From: Arthrinium phaeospermum
Lineage: Eukaryota; Ascomycota; Sordariomycetes; Amphisphaeriales; Apiosporaceae
Assembly: GCA_006503535.1 (NCBI GenBank)
Contig: QYRS01000010.1
Location: 744,001 to 808,000, forward strand
Reading direction: 5' to 3'
Length of the DNA: 64,000 bases
Part shown: one piece after another, positions 30,470 through 42,497 of the stretch
How the letters are laid out: the number at the start of each line of letters is the position of its first letter
Position numbering within the stretch: position 1 is the first letter of the stretch
Notes under the pieces: model-generated
Seen by the model: only the letters and a program-made list of their open reading frames with translations
Database searches by the model: none
What the model was told of the DNA's origin: nothing
Made by a program: the position numbers and the translations under genes

Positions 30470-33155
30470 TTACAACGTCAGCTTCCACAGTTTCCTCCCC
30501 TTGCTATCACGCCCAGCATCCGAGACCTCCCCCTTCGCCGCGTCTCCCACCGTCACAGCGCGCTCCTCTCCGACCGGGAGCACCACCGTGATACCGTTCT
30601 TGACCCACAGCGGCTCGAACGCGCCCTGCTTCTTCATGCTCACGCCCACCCGGATCTCCTCGGGCGAGGAGGTGCTGTACTCGATCTCAAACGTGCAGAG
30701 CTCGCTCTTCTCCACGCGGCTGGTACCGTCGTCCTCGAACCACTGGTTGGTGAAGGACTGGGTAGTCCCGTCACTGCTGGTTACAGAGGCGGCAGCGTCA
30801 CTCGGGAGGTTCGCATCATGAACAACCGGCGGCGGGAAGATCTCGACTCCGCGCCAGTCGTCCTTGGCAATGTTGGGGAACTCCGGGTCGTCTGCGGCGA
30901 GACAAGTAGTCGGCATCGACTTGCCCACCGGGATGATTGAGCCGATGCGAGCGAGTACGGGGATGGACGTATACCATGTGGAGTCGATGTCGTGCCACTT
31001 CCCGGACTCGAAGTGCTGGTAGGGCGCGGCAAGGTTCAGGAATCCCGGGTCTTCGTTGTCCTTACGAGGCAAGTAGACCTTGGCGAAGTTGACCCCGGGC
31101 TCATAGACACCCGCCACAAGCATGGCGTCTCCGAACCAGTACTGAGAGTCACCCTTGAGAATTTCCTTAGACCATACATTTGGGTCGGACTCGTAGCCCC
31201 AGCCAGTCCATCGTTGCGGAGGAGTTGCGTCCTGGTGAGACTTCAACATGTGCGAGTAAGTGTAGGGCACGAGCTCATAGCGCCGTTTTATAGCAGCTCG
31301 AATAATCGGAGCAACAGAAGGGTATTGCCAGGGCTCGATGACTTCACCAATCAGGTTGTCGGAGGGATTGGTCTTGTAGCAGTTGATGGTGAAGCGAGGA
31401 GAGTGGATGCCCAGTTGGATCCAACGCACAAGATGCTCCGGGGTTGGCTGGGGTCCTTCGAACCCTCCAATGTCATGACCGTAGCACTGGTATCAAGTTA
31501 GCGTCTGTAGCACGGTATAACGACCCCTGGTCACTTTGACTTACTTGCAAAAGAGAGAATCCGGCATTGAGTGCCAAGGCATTTGCTCCCTTCATGCCTT
31601 CCCAACTGGTGACGTTGTCGCCACTCCAAGAGCTAGCACAGTACTTCATTGTACCGGCGGTTGCGCTTCGTGTCAGTACGAAGGGGCGCACACCAGGTTC
31701 GGCTTCGAGAGTGGCATCATGTGAGCTTTTACCCATCAGCTCCGTGTGGAGGGCCCGACCCCAAAGGCCAATGTCGTGACGGGTCTCTCCTTCCGGTACA
31801 TCGACGGTCTCCAGAGCGCACTGCCAATCATCGCCGGGGATGTTGTACTCGTTGTTGTCGTTCCACATAGCGTCAATGCCCACCTCCTTGAGGGCCTTGA
31901 CCCCGTTATACCACCAGTCGTAGCCCGCCTTGGATGTAAAGTCGATGTGACTGCCCTCTCCGCTCTCGCCACCGCCGGCACTCCAGAGCCTAGCAACCGC
32001 TGTCTTTTTCGTCACAGGGTCCTTGAAAAAGCCACCAGCCTTCGATAATTCGGCATAGCCTGGATGATTGGCCAGGACATAGGGTTTGACGTTGGCCAAC
32101 AGCCGTACCCCATGCTCATGACACTCCTTGGTGAAAGCTCTGGGGTCGGGAAATCTGTGGCGGTTCCAGGTGAAGACGTTCCTCGTTTTGGGCTCTGTTT
32201 CTGCCACCGTGTAGCCCGAACTCATCTGGAACGCAGAGCACGGCATGTCGTACTTTTCGCAGTTCTTGATGAACCCCATAAGAGCATCACAAGCCCGAGG
32301 GGAGTCCTCCATGCTGTACTTCATACCACCTCCTACATAGCCCATCATGTATCTCGGCATCAGCAGTGGAAACCCAGCCAGTTCCGCATACGAGCGGACA
32401 ACTTCGGCCACGGTGCTTCCGACAATAAGATACTCCTCAAGTCCTCCATGCGCTTGCCTGTAAACCTTGAAGTGGCCCCACATGCCATCGATCTCGGAGC
32501 CAACAGACCAGGTCCCTCTGGCATGAGACGTCGAGAACATGCCAACACACCCAGAGGGAGTAACATTGATCAGGAGCGGGATGTGCTTATACAGTGGATC
32601 TGTACGATAAGCATCGTACCCGAAAGTGTCTGACGCCGAGACAATGAAGCCGCGCCCGCTCAAATCCATGGGGGCGGCCTTCTCGCCGAGCCCGACATGC
32701 AGTGTATCTTTCTTGTACACCGAGTAGTGCGCAATCCCTGTGGCGTCCAGTCCATATGAACGGTAGTGGAGGTCTTTATGGACGGGCTCTTCAGTGCCAT
32801 CCAAGAAGAGTGAAATGACTGGTGAGTCGGACCAGTCCACTACCGCCTTAGTCTTGCCACATTTGATTTCTCGCTTGCAGTGGTTTAGGTCAGTGGTGAC
32901 CTCGGGAGCAGAGCCACCAAACTCCGGAGCCACACGTTTGACACTTGGGAAAGGGGGGACAGGATGCTGTGGGGTCGTGAAGGTGGTGCGGAAGACATTA
33001 GGACGGATTGCTTCGAATTGGAAAGTGCATGGATCCGACGTGCTCTTGTCGCTGGATCGAAGCGAGATGGCGGGGGTTGAATTTGATCCTGACGCATTAT
33101 CCGCTGTCTCATTGAGCTCGTAGCTATGAGCGACACGTTCATACTGATGCAGCAT
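30470..33155 (-). CDS. GH31 family alpha-glycosidase (alpha-glucosidase/alpha-xylosidase type)
   Basis: Exons 33155-31545 and 31486-30470 (58-nt intron, phase 0) give 875 aa. An N-terminal beta-sandwich (about 1-260) is followed by the GH31 barrel. The nucleophile is D433 in the MWNDNNEYN motif, and the acid/base is D513 in SWSGDN. YGHDIGGFEG and a WIQLGIHSPRF block are also present. The C-terminal beta-domains end in a KLTL-like tail. GH31 retaining enzymes remove alpha-linked glucose or xylose. No signal peptide is visible, suggesting an intracellular enzyme rather than a secreted one. The usual nucleophile context is W-x-D-M-N-E; here the Met is Asn. Exact substrate (alpha-glucoside, alpha-xyloside or sulfoquinovoside) cannot be fixed from sequence alone. 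Confidence 0.93.
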
Positions 33156-36100
33156 GATGCCTGGTTCGCGGGCGAGACCGGAAAGAAAAACAGATTAACT
33201 CGGCCCAAGGAAAAGGTACAGCCTGTTATGGGGCTGTTTAAGGAGCAGGCACGGAATATTTGGATCAGATTAAGGGGAATGTCAATGAATTTGTAGGTGA
33301 ACTGCTTTGGAGTATACCACGGAAAAGATCGTGACGAGGAAGATCGGGGGTTTCAGCTACAGGGGAAGCGAAGGCACCGGGAGTTCTTGTTAGCCGCGTT
33401 AGACCCGAGATTCAAGCATGACCGGCCTAGCTATTGGGTAATATCTTGACGAGAAGTGTAGTACGAGGGGTGAGGGGCTCGCTCATCGGAGCGCTCACTA
33501 CGCAAGCTGGCGGCCCAAGGATTGCAATTGCGGGGACACCGGCGCGTTGACGGAGCCATCCCGCGGGATGGCGGCGGATGGTGACCAAAGGGAGGTCTCA
33601 CGATGCCCAAATGGAAGCATGCTGTGACAAACTCGCATGATATGCTGGAGAAAGGTCTCCGCCGAATAATTGAACAGGGTCACGAAGCCAGAACTTGTGG
33701 GTAAGAGGAGACATGAAGTCCAAGAATTCCAAGAAGTCGTGAGCGGTCGACTGATAACAGCTCTTGCCATGCCTTGCAGCTTGGTCGGTGGCTGGACAGA
33801 GCCGCTCAATAGCTGTCACCACATTGGACCAGGGTCTACGCCGGTAGAGTTAGGAGCCATGCCAATGCCAATACCATGCATGACTCAATCAATGCAGCAG
33901 CATGTGCTCACTGAAAGAGAGGACCTCGCACCGACAGCAGGTGACTGTCCAGTTTCGGGCTTATTGTGCACCGAGATTATGTTTCTCGTCTGCCGATTGC
34001 GGTAAGTTGCCAGTGGCTTGGCCTAGGTCTCCAACTCTGGCCCCTAGCACCCCCCGACGTCGTGGCAGCACCATTGCGGTTCCACCTGGACAGCAGACAC
34101 GTTTGTGGGCGCAGACTGGGGTGAGGACTTGACGACCAAGTTGAAAAGGGCGTGCCCAAAATGTAGGTCGCGATAAAGCCGGACCGTGGGGCCCAGATGC
34201 CAGATGGTTTTCTGGAAGAACCTCGAGTGATCTGGCAGCATTCGCGAGGTCCAGACCTTTAGGCAGTAGGATCGTGTGGACATCATCTCCATTCTGTCTG
34301 GGGAAAATGGAGAACCAAGTGTCAAAAGTCCACAGCGCAGCGAGATTAGCTGTGCGGGGTTAGTGCAATGCGGGGAAATAGTCTAGAACAGGGATCCCGA
34401 AAGTTGGCTTGGAACTTCGGATGGCTTCACCTGACCTAGCCTGTTGCCTGCCCGTCCTTGCGGAATAAAACACCCACGACGGGCCAAGAGCCTAACGTAG
34501 CAAGTTGACTGATGTCGGACGAATGCCGCTCTGGGGTAGCAACCCATCGGTCCCCGTCCGATGGATCCATGCCACCACCATCTAATCTGAGCTGGTTCCC
34601 TAGGTTAGCGAGCAGCTAGGGGCCAGGGGGGGACCAAGGGGGCTCAGGGGGCTCGAGGCAACCGGCAGAAACGTCGGCATCTTGTACCCCCAACTTTGGG
34701 GGTTCGCAGTCGTCCGATTGAACGAACAGACGAAAATCCGCCGACTTGGTCCTTGGTGCTGTCGTTCAACGTCACTCCCTTCTCGGTGAATTTTCGGTAC
34801 ATATCAGGTCGCCATCGTAGCCATGATGCTTGCCTTGTCAATATCGACGTGTTTTATATACGCAACGGGCGGCCCGGGCATGGCATTGGCAGACCGGTCA
34901 TTTTGCTACACCCGGGGCACGTTTTGCCATGTGACTGTCAAAACAATCAATAACTAACTGTCTAGGCTACCGCCTCCCCGTACCTGACGTTGCTTCATTC
35001 ATCCAAACCCCTGAGTCTTGCACACTAGATTTTGCTCAACAACACGTCATGGAGTGTACTACTAACCCATAGCTCGGAAATAACTACAACAGAGCACGCG
35101 CTACAGCATGGATGTCGGAACGAGAAACACCCACGCCAAGTTGGGCGGCTCACTGGAATAACTTCTTGTGTCCGGCTTGGTCTGTTTACCTCTGCGCATG
35201 GGTGCTGTCCGTATGGACAATAAGCCCGGCCAAGAAGCTTGGAGGCGCTAAAGGACCGGGACGGCAGCCACGTCACGGGAGATTGTAGCTTGGTTCTTAG
35301 AGCAACGGTGTAGCCACGCATTTTCACTGTAATGCGATAAAAAGCAAGTACGGGTATATATTTCCATTGAAGCTCACCATATAATTTATCGTGTAAAACA
35401 CCTCATCTGATGGCGAATATAGAGTGTGTCGGACGTATGAAGAATGTAATTGAAATGCAATAACCAAAAAGAACCTGGCAGGATGTGCGGTACTACATTA
35501 ATATCATTGATGGATCCTTCCCGTGCGATGATGGTATCAATGACTCTTTCCTTCCAACCCTAACAACAAAACTAGCGCTGACGCTCATCAGCTGCCATCT
35601 ACCATCCCCCATGCCCCCTCTCCCCCTATCAATGAACGTGCCGTCTCTGGTGAACTGCGCATTGCCCCCACACCCTCCCCCCTAGATCGATCAGGGTATA
35701 GTGGCAAGGAAGACATAGCCCATGGCAAGCACCATTCCCCGGACCCCAGATTCCCCAAGCCGTTTCATGGGGTATGCACGCTCATGACCCCATGCGCTAC
35801 TCCATTTCCCCAAGCCTCGGGTCAACCCCCAGAAGGAAAGAGACTAGCGAGAAGCGAGCCATCATCATGCAAGTAGGTAGCTCTTCGTTGTGATAACCCC
35901 GGCTGGAGGTCTTGGGCTCATCCCCATCCTGTTGCTACCTGCTGTAGACAGACAGCCAGTAGGACCGTTATCCGAATGGTGTCGCACCTTCGTTGTTGAG
36001 CGCCGTGTTTAAAAGCGACCTCGCGTCCTGCTCTTTCGGCATTCACCTCCTTCCTTCATCTCAGATCCATCGTCGTCAGCCTTTACTAGCTAGACTGTAT

Positions 36101-36172
36101 ATAACCTTACATATGTATATATACCCAGTACGACGACAAGGATATTGACTATATTAAAGCACAATACACACT
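33156..36172. other. Three-kilobase gene-free gap upstream of two divergent genes
   Basis: Lies between the divergent GH31 and Dal5-like genes, and is the longest interval without a supported gene inside the window apart from the left edge. Overlapping short frames exist (for example near 33498-34005) but none has a domain or coding bias I can recognise. A TGATAA at 35891-35896 could be a GATA-factor (nitrogen control) site for the permease. A TATATAA at about 36098-36104 lies 69 bp before its start codon. No transposon ends or target-site duplications were seen. Confidence 0.4.
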
Positions 36173-37998
36173 ATGGGCAATGAGACCGAATCCCAGGCCG
36201 ACAAGGCCGTGGTGGACGTGGTCGAGGACATCGCCACCCACCACCGCCGCGACGCCGCCGCCGAGTTCCTGAACAAGGTGCCCGAGGGCCGGATCGAGGT
36301 GACGCCGGCGGACAACAAGCGGGTGCTGCGGCACATCGACAAAGTGATCCTGCCGCTGATGCTGACGGTGTACTTCCTGCAGGCGCTGGACAAGGCGACG
36401 CTGGCGTACGCGTCCGTCTTCGGCCTGATCGAGGACACGGGCCTCAAAGACGACCAGTACTCGTGGCTCGGCAGCATCGTCTACCTGGCCCAGCTCGTCA
36501 TGCAGTTCCCCCTCGCCTGGCTGCTCGTCCGCCTGCCCATCGCCAAGTTCACGAGCGCCATGGTCCTGGGCTGGGGCCTCACCCTCTCCTGCATGGCCGC
36601 CGCGAACAACTTTGGCGGGCTCCTGGCCTCGCGCTTCTTCCTCGGCGCCTTCGAGGCCAGCATCGCGCCCAGCTTCATCGCCATCACGCAGATGTGGTGG
36701 AGGAGGCACGAGCAGACGACGCGGACCAGTTACTGGTACGCCATGAATGGCATTACCAACATGGTAAGTTCTCAAGTCGCATCCGATAGCTCGAGGTCAA
36801 TAACTAAATTACGGAATCTATAGTTCGGAAGTTTGTTGACTTGGGGCCTTGGCCACATCAAGTCGTCCACGTTGAAAGAATACCAGGTTCGTGTCCGGGA
36901 ACCTGCCCATGCTGTAGCCGCCATGCACTGACCGATGCTTATACCAGATCATCTTCATCTTCTTTGGTGTCATCACCGTCGCCTTCTCCTTCGTCATGTT
37001 CTTCTACATGCCCGACTCCCCCGTCGAGGCCAAGTTCCTCGACGACCACGACAAGGCCATCGCGCTGGAGCGTCTGCGCGGGAACCAGATGGGCGTCATC
37101 TCCCGCGAATGGCGCCAAGACCATCTCAAGGAGGCCCTGGTCGACCCCAAGACCTGGTTCTGGTTCTCCCTGGCCCTGTCCATCTCCATCCCCTCGGGCG
37201 GCATCTCGACGTTTGGGCCGCTCATCATCAAGACTTTTGGCTTCGACCAGTTCCAGACGATCCTGTTCAATATCCCCTTCGGTGCTGTGCAGCTGGTCTC
37301 CACGCTCGGGGGAGCCTACCTGGCCCAGAAGATCAAGATGAAGGGTCCCGTCATTTCACTACTCTGTATCCCTCCCATCATTGGATGCGTGATGCTATTA
37401 GTATTGCCCCACGAAGCTTCCAAGCAGGCACCGCTTCTGGTTGGCTACTATTTCATTTCGGTCTACCCCGGCATCAGTAAGTCATATTTCCAAACTCTTC
37501 TCGTGAAACTACATAAGTACATAGAGCTGACAGTCATTGTGAACAGCCCCCCTGATCTACTCCTGGTCCGCACAGAACACGGCCGGTGACACGAAGCGCA
37601 AGGTCACGAGCGCCATCATCTTCGTCGGCCAATCGGTCGGCAACATCGTCGGGCCCCAGCTCTACAAACCCTCAGAGGCCCCCGCCTACACCCGCGGCCT
37701 GACCTCCAACCTGGCCCTCTACGTCGTCATCATCGTCCTCTGCGGGCTGACGACGCTCTACCTGGTCGCGCTCAACAAGAACCACGCCAAGATGCGCGTC
37801 GCCATGGGAAAGAGCGCCGTGATCCTCGACACCAGTCTGGACTCGGCCAAGGAGGCGGCAAGAAGGCAAGATGCCGCCGACGCTGCCGCCGCTGCCGACG
37901 GTAGCGCAAACAATGTTGCGGCGGTCGACACTGCTGGGGACAAGGCCTTTGAAAACGCAACGGATCTCAAGAATGAGGATTTCATCTTTTGTTACTAG
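36173..37998 (+). CDS. Dal5-type MFS permease (anion:cation symporter family)
   Basis: Exons 36173-36763, 36824-36886, 36948-37476 and 37547-37998 give 544 aa. It has twelve predicted membrane helices with a cytosolic loop after helix 6 (LKEALVDPKTWFWF motif) typical of the Dal5/allantoate permease family. The N-terminal DKVILPLMLTVYFLQALDKATLAYASVFG block is the family signature. A WSAQNTAGDTKRK loop and an Ala-rich cytosolic tail follow. The family imports allantoate, ureidosuccinate, nicotinate, biotin-like acids or dipeptides with protons. Exon 2 is only 63 nt and was placed from the splice sites; joined, it completes helix 5. A GATA site upstream would fit nitrogen regulation (weak evidence). 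Confidence 0.92.
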
Positions 37999-38325
37999 GA
38001 TTTACCACCGAGACGAGGTGTTTGCGGGTTGGTTCACGCTTATGGTTTTGGAGAGCGCGCAGTTGGGAAGCACATGAAAGATACCCGTAGTCGATTCAGG
38101 CAAAATAACGAACGAATGAACAATAAACACGATATTTGATACCGTCTATGCCTATTCAGGAGGCCTGAATGAAGATGTAAAGCGTAAAGATAATCGTGGT
38201 ATTCGGACATCGCATAATTTACAAATCATACAACTGCCATGACATAGAAAAGATTCCTAAACGAAAGACACCCGACCCCAACGCCCCTTAACCCCTGACC
38301 CATTAACCCTTTTGCCCCCGATTCC
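37999..38325. other. Convergent 3' region
   Basis: 327 bp between the stops of the Dal5-like gene and the coiled-coil gene. An AATAAA at 38122-38127 on the plus strand could be the poly(A) signal of the permease transcript. Confidence 0.4.
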
Positions 38326-40563
38326 CTAAATATCCATATCCTCTTCCAAAAGTCCCAATCCACTATCATACCTCCGCCTCCTCTTATCCTGCCCCGACCC
38401 CGACCTCGCCAGCCCACCCGAAAGGAAGGTACCGGGCCGAATCTCCTGTTGCTCCGCGTCAGGCGTCGCGACGCCCTTCCCCCTCGAACTGCGCCGCAGC
38501 GCCTTCTTCGGCGTCTTCGCCGCCGCCGCCAGCACGCGCTCAAGCTCCGCCTGCATCCGCTCGACCGCCTCCCGGCCCGCGCGCCTCTCTAACTCGAGCC
38601 CCCCAGCGAGATTCGCGTTCTCAACGCGCAGCCGCCGGATGGTCTCGTGGGCGCCGCGGAGCGACTCGTTGATCCCATCGATCTCGCCCCGCAGCTCGGT
38701 CACGCGGGCGTCGCGCAGCGCGAGCCCCTGCCCGTGCGCGCGGTGGAGCGACGCCGTCTCAGCGGCGCGGCGGGCCTGGAGATCGGCGAGCTGCGCGCGC
38801 AGGTCAGCCGCCTGGGCCACGACGGCGGCGAGACGGGCCTCGAGCGCGCGCACGGCCGCGTCGTGGCGGTCGGCCGTCTCGGCCTTTTGGTGCTGGAACT
38901 GCTGCTCCATGTCGTCGAGGGCCGCGGTGCGGGCCGCGTCGGCCTCGGCGTCCAGGCGCTGCACCAGGGCCTCGAGCTCGCCCACGTCGCGGCGGTAGCC
39001 GTCGGCCGCGCCCCGCAGGCGGTCGACGCCGACCTCGAGCTCCGCGATGCGGGCGTCGCGGTCGCGGACCTGGGCGGCGCCCTGGGCCAGCTCGCGGCGG
39101 AGCGTGTCCATGGCGCCGACGCGGGCGCCGAGCTGCTGGCGCAGCGACAGCTCGAGCTCGTGGTACTCGTCGATGGCGTCCTCGTGCTCGCGCGTCTTGC
39201 GGGCGAGGTCCCGCAGGCGCGTCAGCACCAGGTCCAGCACCTCGGCCCCGCGCGACGACAGCGGCAGCGTGATCTCCCCGGGCGTCAGGTACTCGAGCTC
39301 GAGCCGCGCGGTCCGCAAGGCCGACGCCAGCGAGGCCACGACCTCGCCGGCGTCGCCGCCGCGGAAGCCCAGCGCGCCCAGCGAGGCGTTGAGGTCCTGC
39401 AGCGCCGCCGTGCGGTCCGATAGGCTCTGCAGCACGGTGTCGAGGTGGACTTCCAAGCCGGGCTCGTACTCTAAGCGTGATGCGGTGGTCTGCGCGGCGG
39501 CTAGCTTTCCGGCAATGCGCGACTTAAGGCTTTCGTGGCTTTCGAGGGCGTCGGTGAGCTTGGTGAGCTCGAGACGCAGAGAGCCTAGCTCAGCCTCCAG
39601 AGCTTCTTTCTCCTGATCCGGCAAGCAGGCCTGGACACTAACACTAGCATGCGACGTAGTGGGTGTTGGCGACTTCCTTCGGACGGAACAGGGGCTCGTA
39701 GGTATGGTAGGGCTTGTGCAGGGAGGACTTGGAAAAGAAGCCCTGGCTCGCGACGGCGTGCTGCAGAGTAACTCTCCCATCGTGACGTCGCCGAACCCAT
39801 CCCCGTCGTCTCCCATGTAGCTGTCGGAGAAGGGGTCTCGGGCAGCCATGGTCCAGTCGTACTGGGTCTGATCCACAAGGGTGCTCGAACGGTTACCCAG
39901 CTCGCTGCGGAGATGCTCGACCTGCTGCTCCAGATCGTGGATGCGGCTCGTGTCCTGGAGAAAGGTGACATCCTTCAGTCGCTCTATCTCGTCGTCCTTC
40001 TCGGCCAGTTCGCTCCGGAGGCGTTCGAGCTCTGCCTTGTCCTGCGTGGCTCGCTGTCTCTGTTCTAACTGGATCACATTCATCTCCTCGGAAAGACCAT
40101 GGCGTCTTATGCGCCGCTTGACACGGTCGTCCAGAACTTGGCGCAGGGACACGAAGCGTATCTCATTGCTTGCAGGCGTATTGGCGAGCTCGTCCACATC
40201 GTCCTCATTGCCACGAGTTCTCGTGGGTGTGGAGCAGCGTCTCCTCTTCTTGGATGAAGGTGTGGTTGCTCCAAGAGAAGAGCGGCGGACCATAGGGGTC
40301 AGACCGGTTGAGCCGTAGGTGTTATGAAAGCCATTGTCGTCGTCATGATTGTGACCGGCAATGTCTGGTCCTGGATCGGAGAACCTGACTCTTTTTTTGG
40401 TCTTGGTTCGGACCGGGGTCCTCGCAGGATGAGATTCCAGAGCAGGTCCACAATCCGGTGGTACGGTGGTGTTGGTGTTGGTGGTGGTGTTCCTGTCCTT
40501 CCCACTAACACTGCGCCGCGGGGTCCGCCGCAGGGCAATTGGCAGATCCAAGCTCCCTTCCAT
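38326..40563 (-). CDS. Large coiled-coil protein with a PP1-docking-like motif
   Basis: Single exon, 745 aa. The first 110 residues are Ser/Thr/Arg-rich, with KKRVRFSDPG at 56-65: an RVxF sequence (58-61) of the kind that docks protein phosphatase 1. A basic SSKKRRRCSTP stretch may be a nuclear signal. Residues about 160-230 and 310-700 are mostly charged heptad-type coiled coil, with many Leu/Glu/Arg/Ala and few Pro or Gly. The C-terminus has a KKALRRSSRGK motif and ends in an acidic patch. I do not recognise a named family. The layout suggests a nuclear or mitotic scaffold that may recruit PP1 (inference from the motif only). The gene has strong G+C and no introns, unlike many neighbours. 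Confidence 0.78.
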   Translation of the reverse strand: MEGSLDLPIALRRTPRRSVSGKDRNTTTNTNTTVPPDCGPALESHPARTPVRTKTKKRVRFSDPGPDIAGHNHDDDNGFHNTYGSTGLTPMVRRSSLGATTPSSKKRRRCSTPTRTRGNEDDVDELANTPASNEIRFVSLRQVLDDRVKRRIRRHGLSEEMNVIQLEQRQRATQDKAELERLRSELAEKDDEIERLKDVTFLQDTSRIHDLEQQVEHLRSELGNRSSTLVDQTQYDWTMAARDPFSDSYMGDDGDGFGDVTMGELLCSTPSRARASFPSPPCTSPTIPTSPCSVRRKSPTPTTSHASVSVQACLPDQEKEALEAELGSLRLELTKLTDALESHESLKSRIAGKLAAAQTTASRLEYEPGLEVHLDTVLQSLSDRTAALQDLNASLGALGFRGGDAGEVVASLASALRTARLELEYLTPGEITLPLSSRGAEVLDLVLTRLRDLARKTREHEDAIDEYHELELSLRQQLGARVGAMDTLRRELAQGAAQVRDRDARIAELEVGVDRLRGAADGYRRDVGELEALVQRLDAEADAARTAALDDMEQQFQHQKAETADRHDAAVRALEARLAAVVAQAADLRAQLADLQARRAAETASLHRAHGQGLALRDARVTELRGEIDGINESLRGAHETIRRLRVENANLAGGLELERRAGREAVERMQAELERVLAAAAKTPKKALRRSSRGKGVATPDAEQQEIRPGTFLSGGLARSGSGQDKRRRRYDSGLGLLEEDMDI

Positions 40564-41384
40564 TTTCTTCTGCAGGCAGTACTTGTAAGGAACGACAGTA
40601 GTGGGTTAAATGAACAAGACCTTGCGCATGCATGCATATGTGATTCGACAATTGCATCCTTATAGCCTTCGCAACTCGTGGCGTATACCCCACCGACGCT
40701 CGAGCGCCCTCGCGTTCTCTCCAAGCATAGCATCAATGGGAAGTAAACAACAACCCACCCGCGTGCCAGTCAGTCGCCCGCAAGTGAGCCAGCCCTGTGA
40801 TGCCTTTTATTTACTTAGTACCTATCGCGGTCTAGCGTGGCGGGATGCATCCCTTGCCGGCCAATCATACCCTCGCACCTCGGTTCAGGGATCCCTGGAG
40901 AGATCTATCCCACTAGTTTGCATTGACACTGCCGTCTAAAAAACCGGGGTTCCCAAAACATTCACCTTATCCCTCCCTCCGTTTTCTTACCTATACTCTC
41001 CATCATTTTGCCTAGTCGCCCCAGTTGTCATAACGACTGGCACCAATGTCGCGGTCACGCTCGCGATCGCGGTGCCAGTCAGTCGAGCGCGAGAGAACCG
41101 TGACGCGCTGGGCGAGGACTGGACACCAAGTCTACTACGTTCGCGTTCACACCTAGGTTAGCTTTCACTTCTTTGTCAAAGTGTAAAAAGAAAATGTCTA
41201 TTTTTGTACGCCTGCCATAGCCTACAACTCAACAAGAAACGAGGGAAATAAACATAAGTAAGTACCTAATGTACTCACCAATGTGCTCTGTGGGCTGCGA
41301 CTTGTAGCCGGCAATCGTATCATCGGGGTCTGCACACGCCCGCGTAAAGCGCCCGTGGACAAGTACAGTAGGCACTTGCCCATC
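40564..41384. other. Promoter of the coiled-coil gene
   Basis: 821 bp without a supported gene. It contains many CT-rich stretches typical of fungal promoters. Nothing else is recognised. Confidence 0.4.
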
Positions 41385-42497
41385 TTACGGCCTGACGGGC
41401 GTGGAAACTCGGGGGTGTCTCCGAAGACCCAAGCGACTCCAACAGTAATGCAACAAGTTCTGCCTAGCCTCTACCAAGGAACAGCTGCCATTGCCGCGCC
41501 AGATCGCGTTACCCTGTACGATGATATGCAAGCGTATGTCGTCAAACACAATTCTCGAAGTCAACAAGAGGTCTGCTAAGGCATCGCGGAGCTCAGGGCT
41601 GCTTTCCATGAGCTGGCCCATGCTCCAGCAGCCGTGAAGCGTTCCACGTGCCGGTCCCTCGATGTTGAGTCTGTCAAAGGTTTCACGGAGCGCCGGGGCC
41701 AGGGCAAGCGCCTCGCCTGGTGACAACGAGAGAAAGTCGTTGGGGAGCACGTTCAAATCGACCGGGTCGCTGTCTAGGTCCATAGGATCATCAACACAGG
41801 CAATTCCTTGAGTCGACGCCTCGGGTGATGACCAAACAACCGAAGGGACGCTGGTCCGGGCCGTGTACGGGTCACTCGGACCAGGGGGGAGGCCGTTGAG
41901 CCATGTCCGGGCTTTCTCTCTGCCCTGGCTACAGCGGCTAACCCATGCCATGTCATTCGGATCGCGGGTAATCACTCGGCCTCCCATGATAGCGCAGGCT
42001 ATCATATCTTCGAAGCAGGGGTGTTCCTCTGCAACCTGCTCGATATCCATTCCCGCGAAATCTTCGGGCAGGAAGTGGCCATAAGGGTGTCGTAAGCTGT
42101 ACTCGAAGAGCCAGTCCCCACTCTCGACCTGTTCCAACCAGACGTCGAGAATAGCCGGGCATGCGTGAAGAACACTAAGCATCGTCTTCGTATGCCAGCT
42201 CAGTGGCAGCTCGTTTCGTACTGCCCGAGACGGCAGACTGTCGCGCCATCTCTGTAACTTGGCGATGTAGCTGGAAAGGGTTTGGTCTGCAGCTACACGG
42301 CCAATGTTAGCAGCCTCGACTTCATTTTTCTTCGCTTCTAAGACGTCGCAGCCATTTATGGGGTCCCAGCCATCCTTGCTCCTTCTCTTCATCTCTCTCA
42401 ACTGGGCTGCGTAGTCCGGCAACCGGATCGACTCCCATGGGTTGAGCCCATTGGCAACGGTCCCGTCTGACGACCCGGAGGCCTGGACTGGTATCAT
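41385..42497 (-). CDS. Unrecognised protein, 370 aa
   Basis: One open frame from the ATG at 42497 to the stop at 41385. An in-frame TAG lies shortly upstream, and the few codons between offer only a GTG, so this is the first usable start unless a spliced 5' exon exists. The protein has a basic N-terminal region (REMKRRSKDGW), a Trp/Cys-rich central part with a PCFEDMIACAIMG helix, an acidic DPMDLDSDPVDL stretch and no membrane helix or known motif. The codon mix and length look like a real gene, but the function is unknown. A weak similarity to lineage-specific Sordariomycete proteins is possible and untested. Confidence 0.55.
   Translation of the reverse strand: MIPVQASGSSDGTVANGLNPWESIRLPDYAAQLREMKRRSKDGWDPINGCDVLEAKKNEVEAANIGRVAADQTLSSYIAKLQRWRDSLPSRAVRNELPLSWHTKTMLSVLHACPAILDVWLEQVESGDWLFEYSLRHPYGHFLPEDFAGMDIEQVAEEHPCFEDMIACAIMGGRVITRDPNDMAWVSRCSQGREKARTWLNGLPPGPSDPYTARTSVPSVVWSSPEASTQGIACVDDPMDLDSDPVDLNVLPNDFLSLSPGEALALAPALRETFDRLNIEGPARGTLHGCWSMGQLMESSPELRDALADLLLTSRIVFDDIRLHIIVQGNAIWRGNGSCSLVEARQNLLHYCWSRLGLRRHPRVSTPVRP

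Noticed and set aside
38647..39423. 258-codon plus-strand frame opposite the coiled-coil gene
   Set aside because: A GC-rich shadow of the minus-strand gene; its Val/Leu/Gly/Arg-rich content mirrors the antisense codons.
40763..41085. Repeated 14-base word GTGCCAGTCAGTCG about 309 bp apart
   Set aside because: A repeat of this length is expected by chance in 64 kb and no longer homology flanks it.
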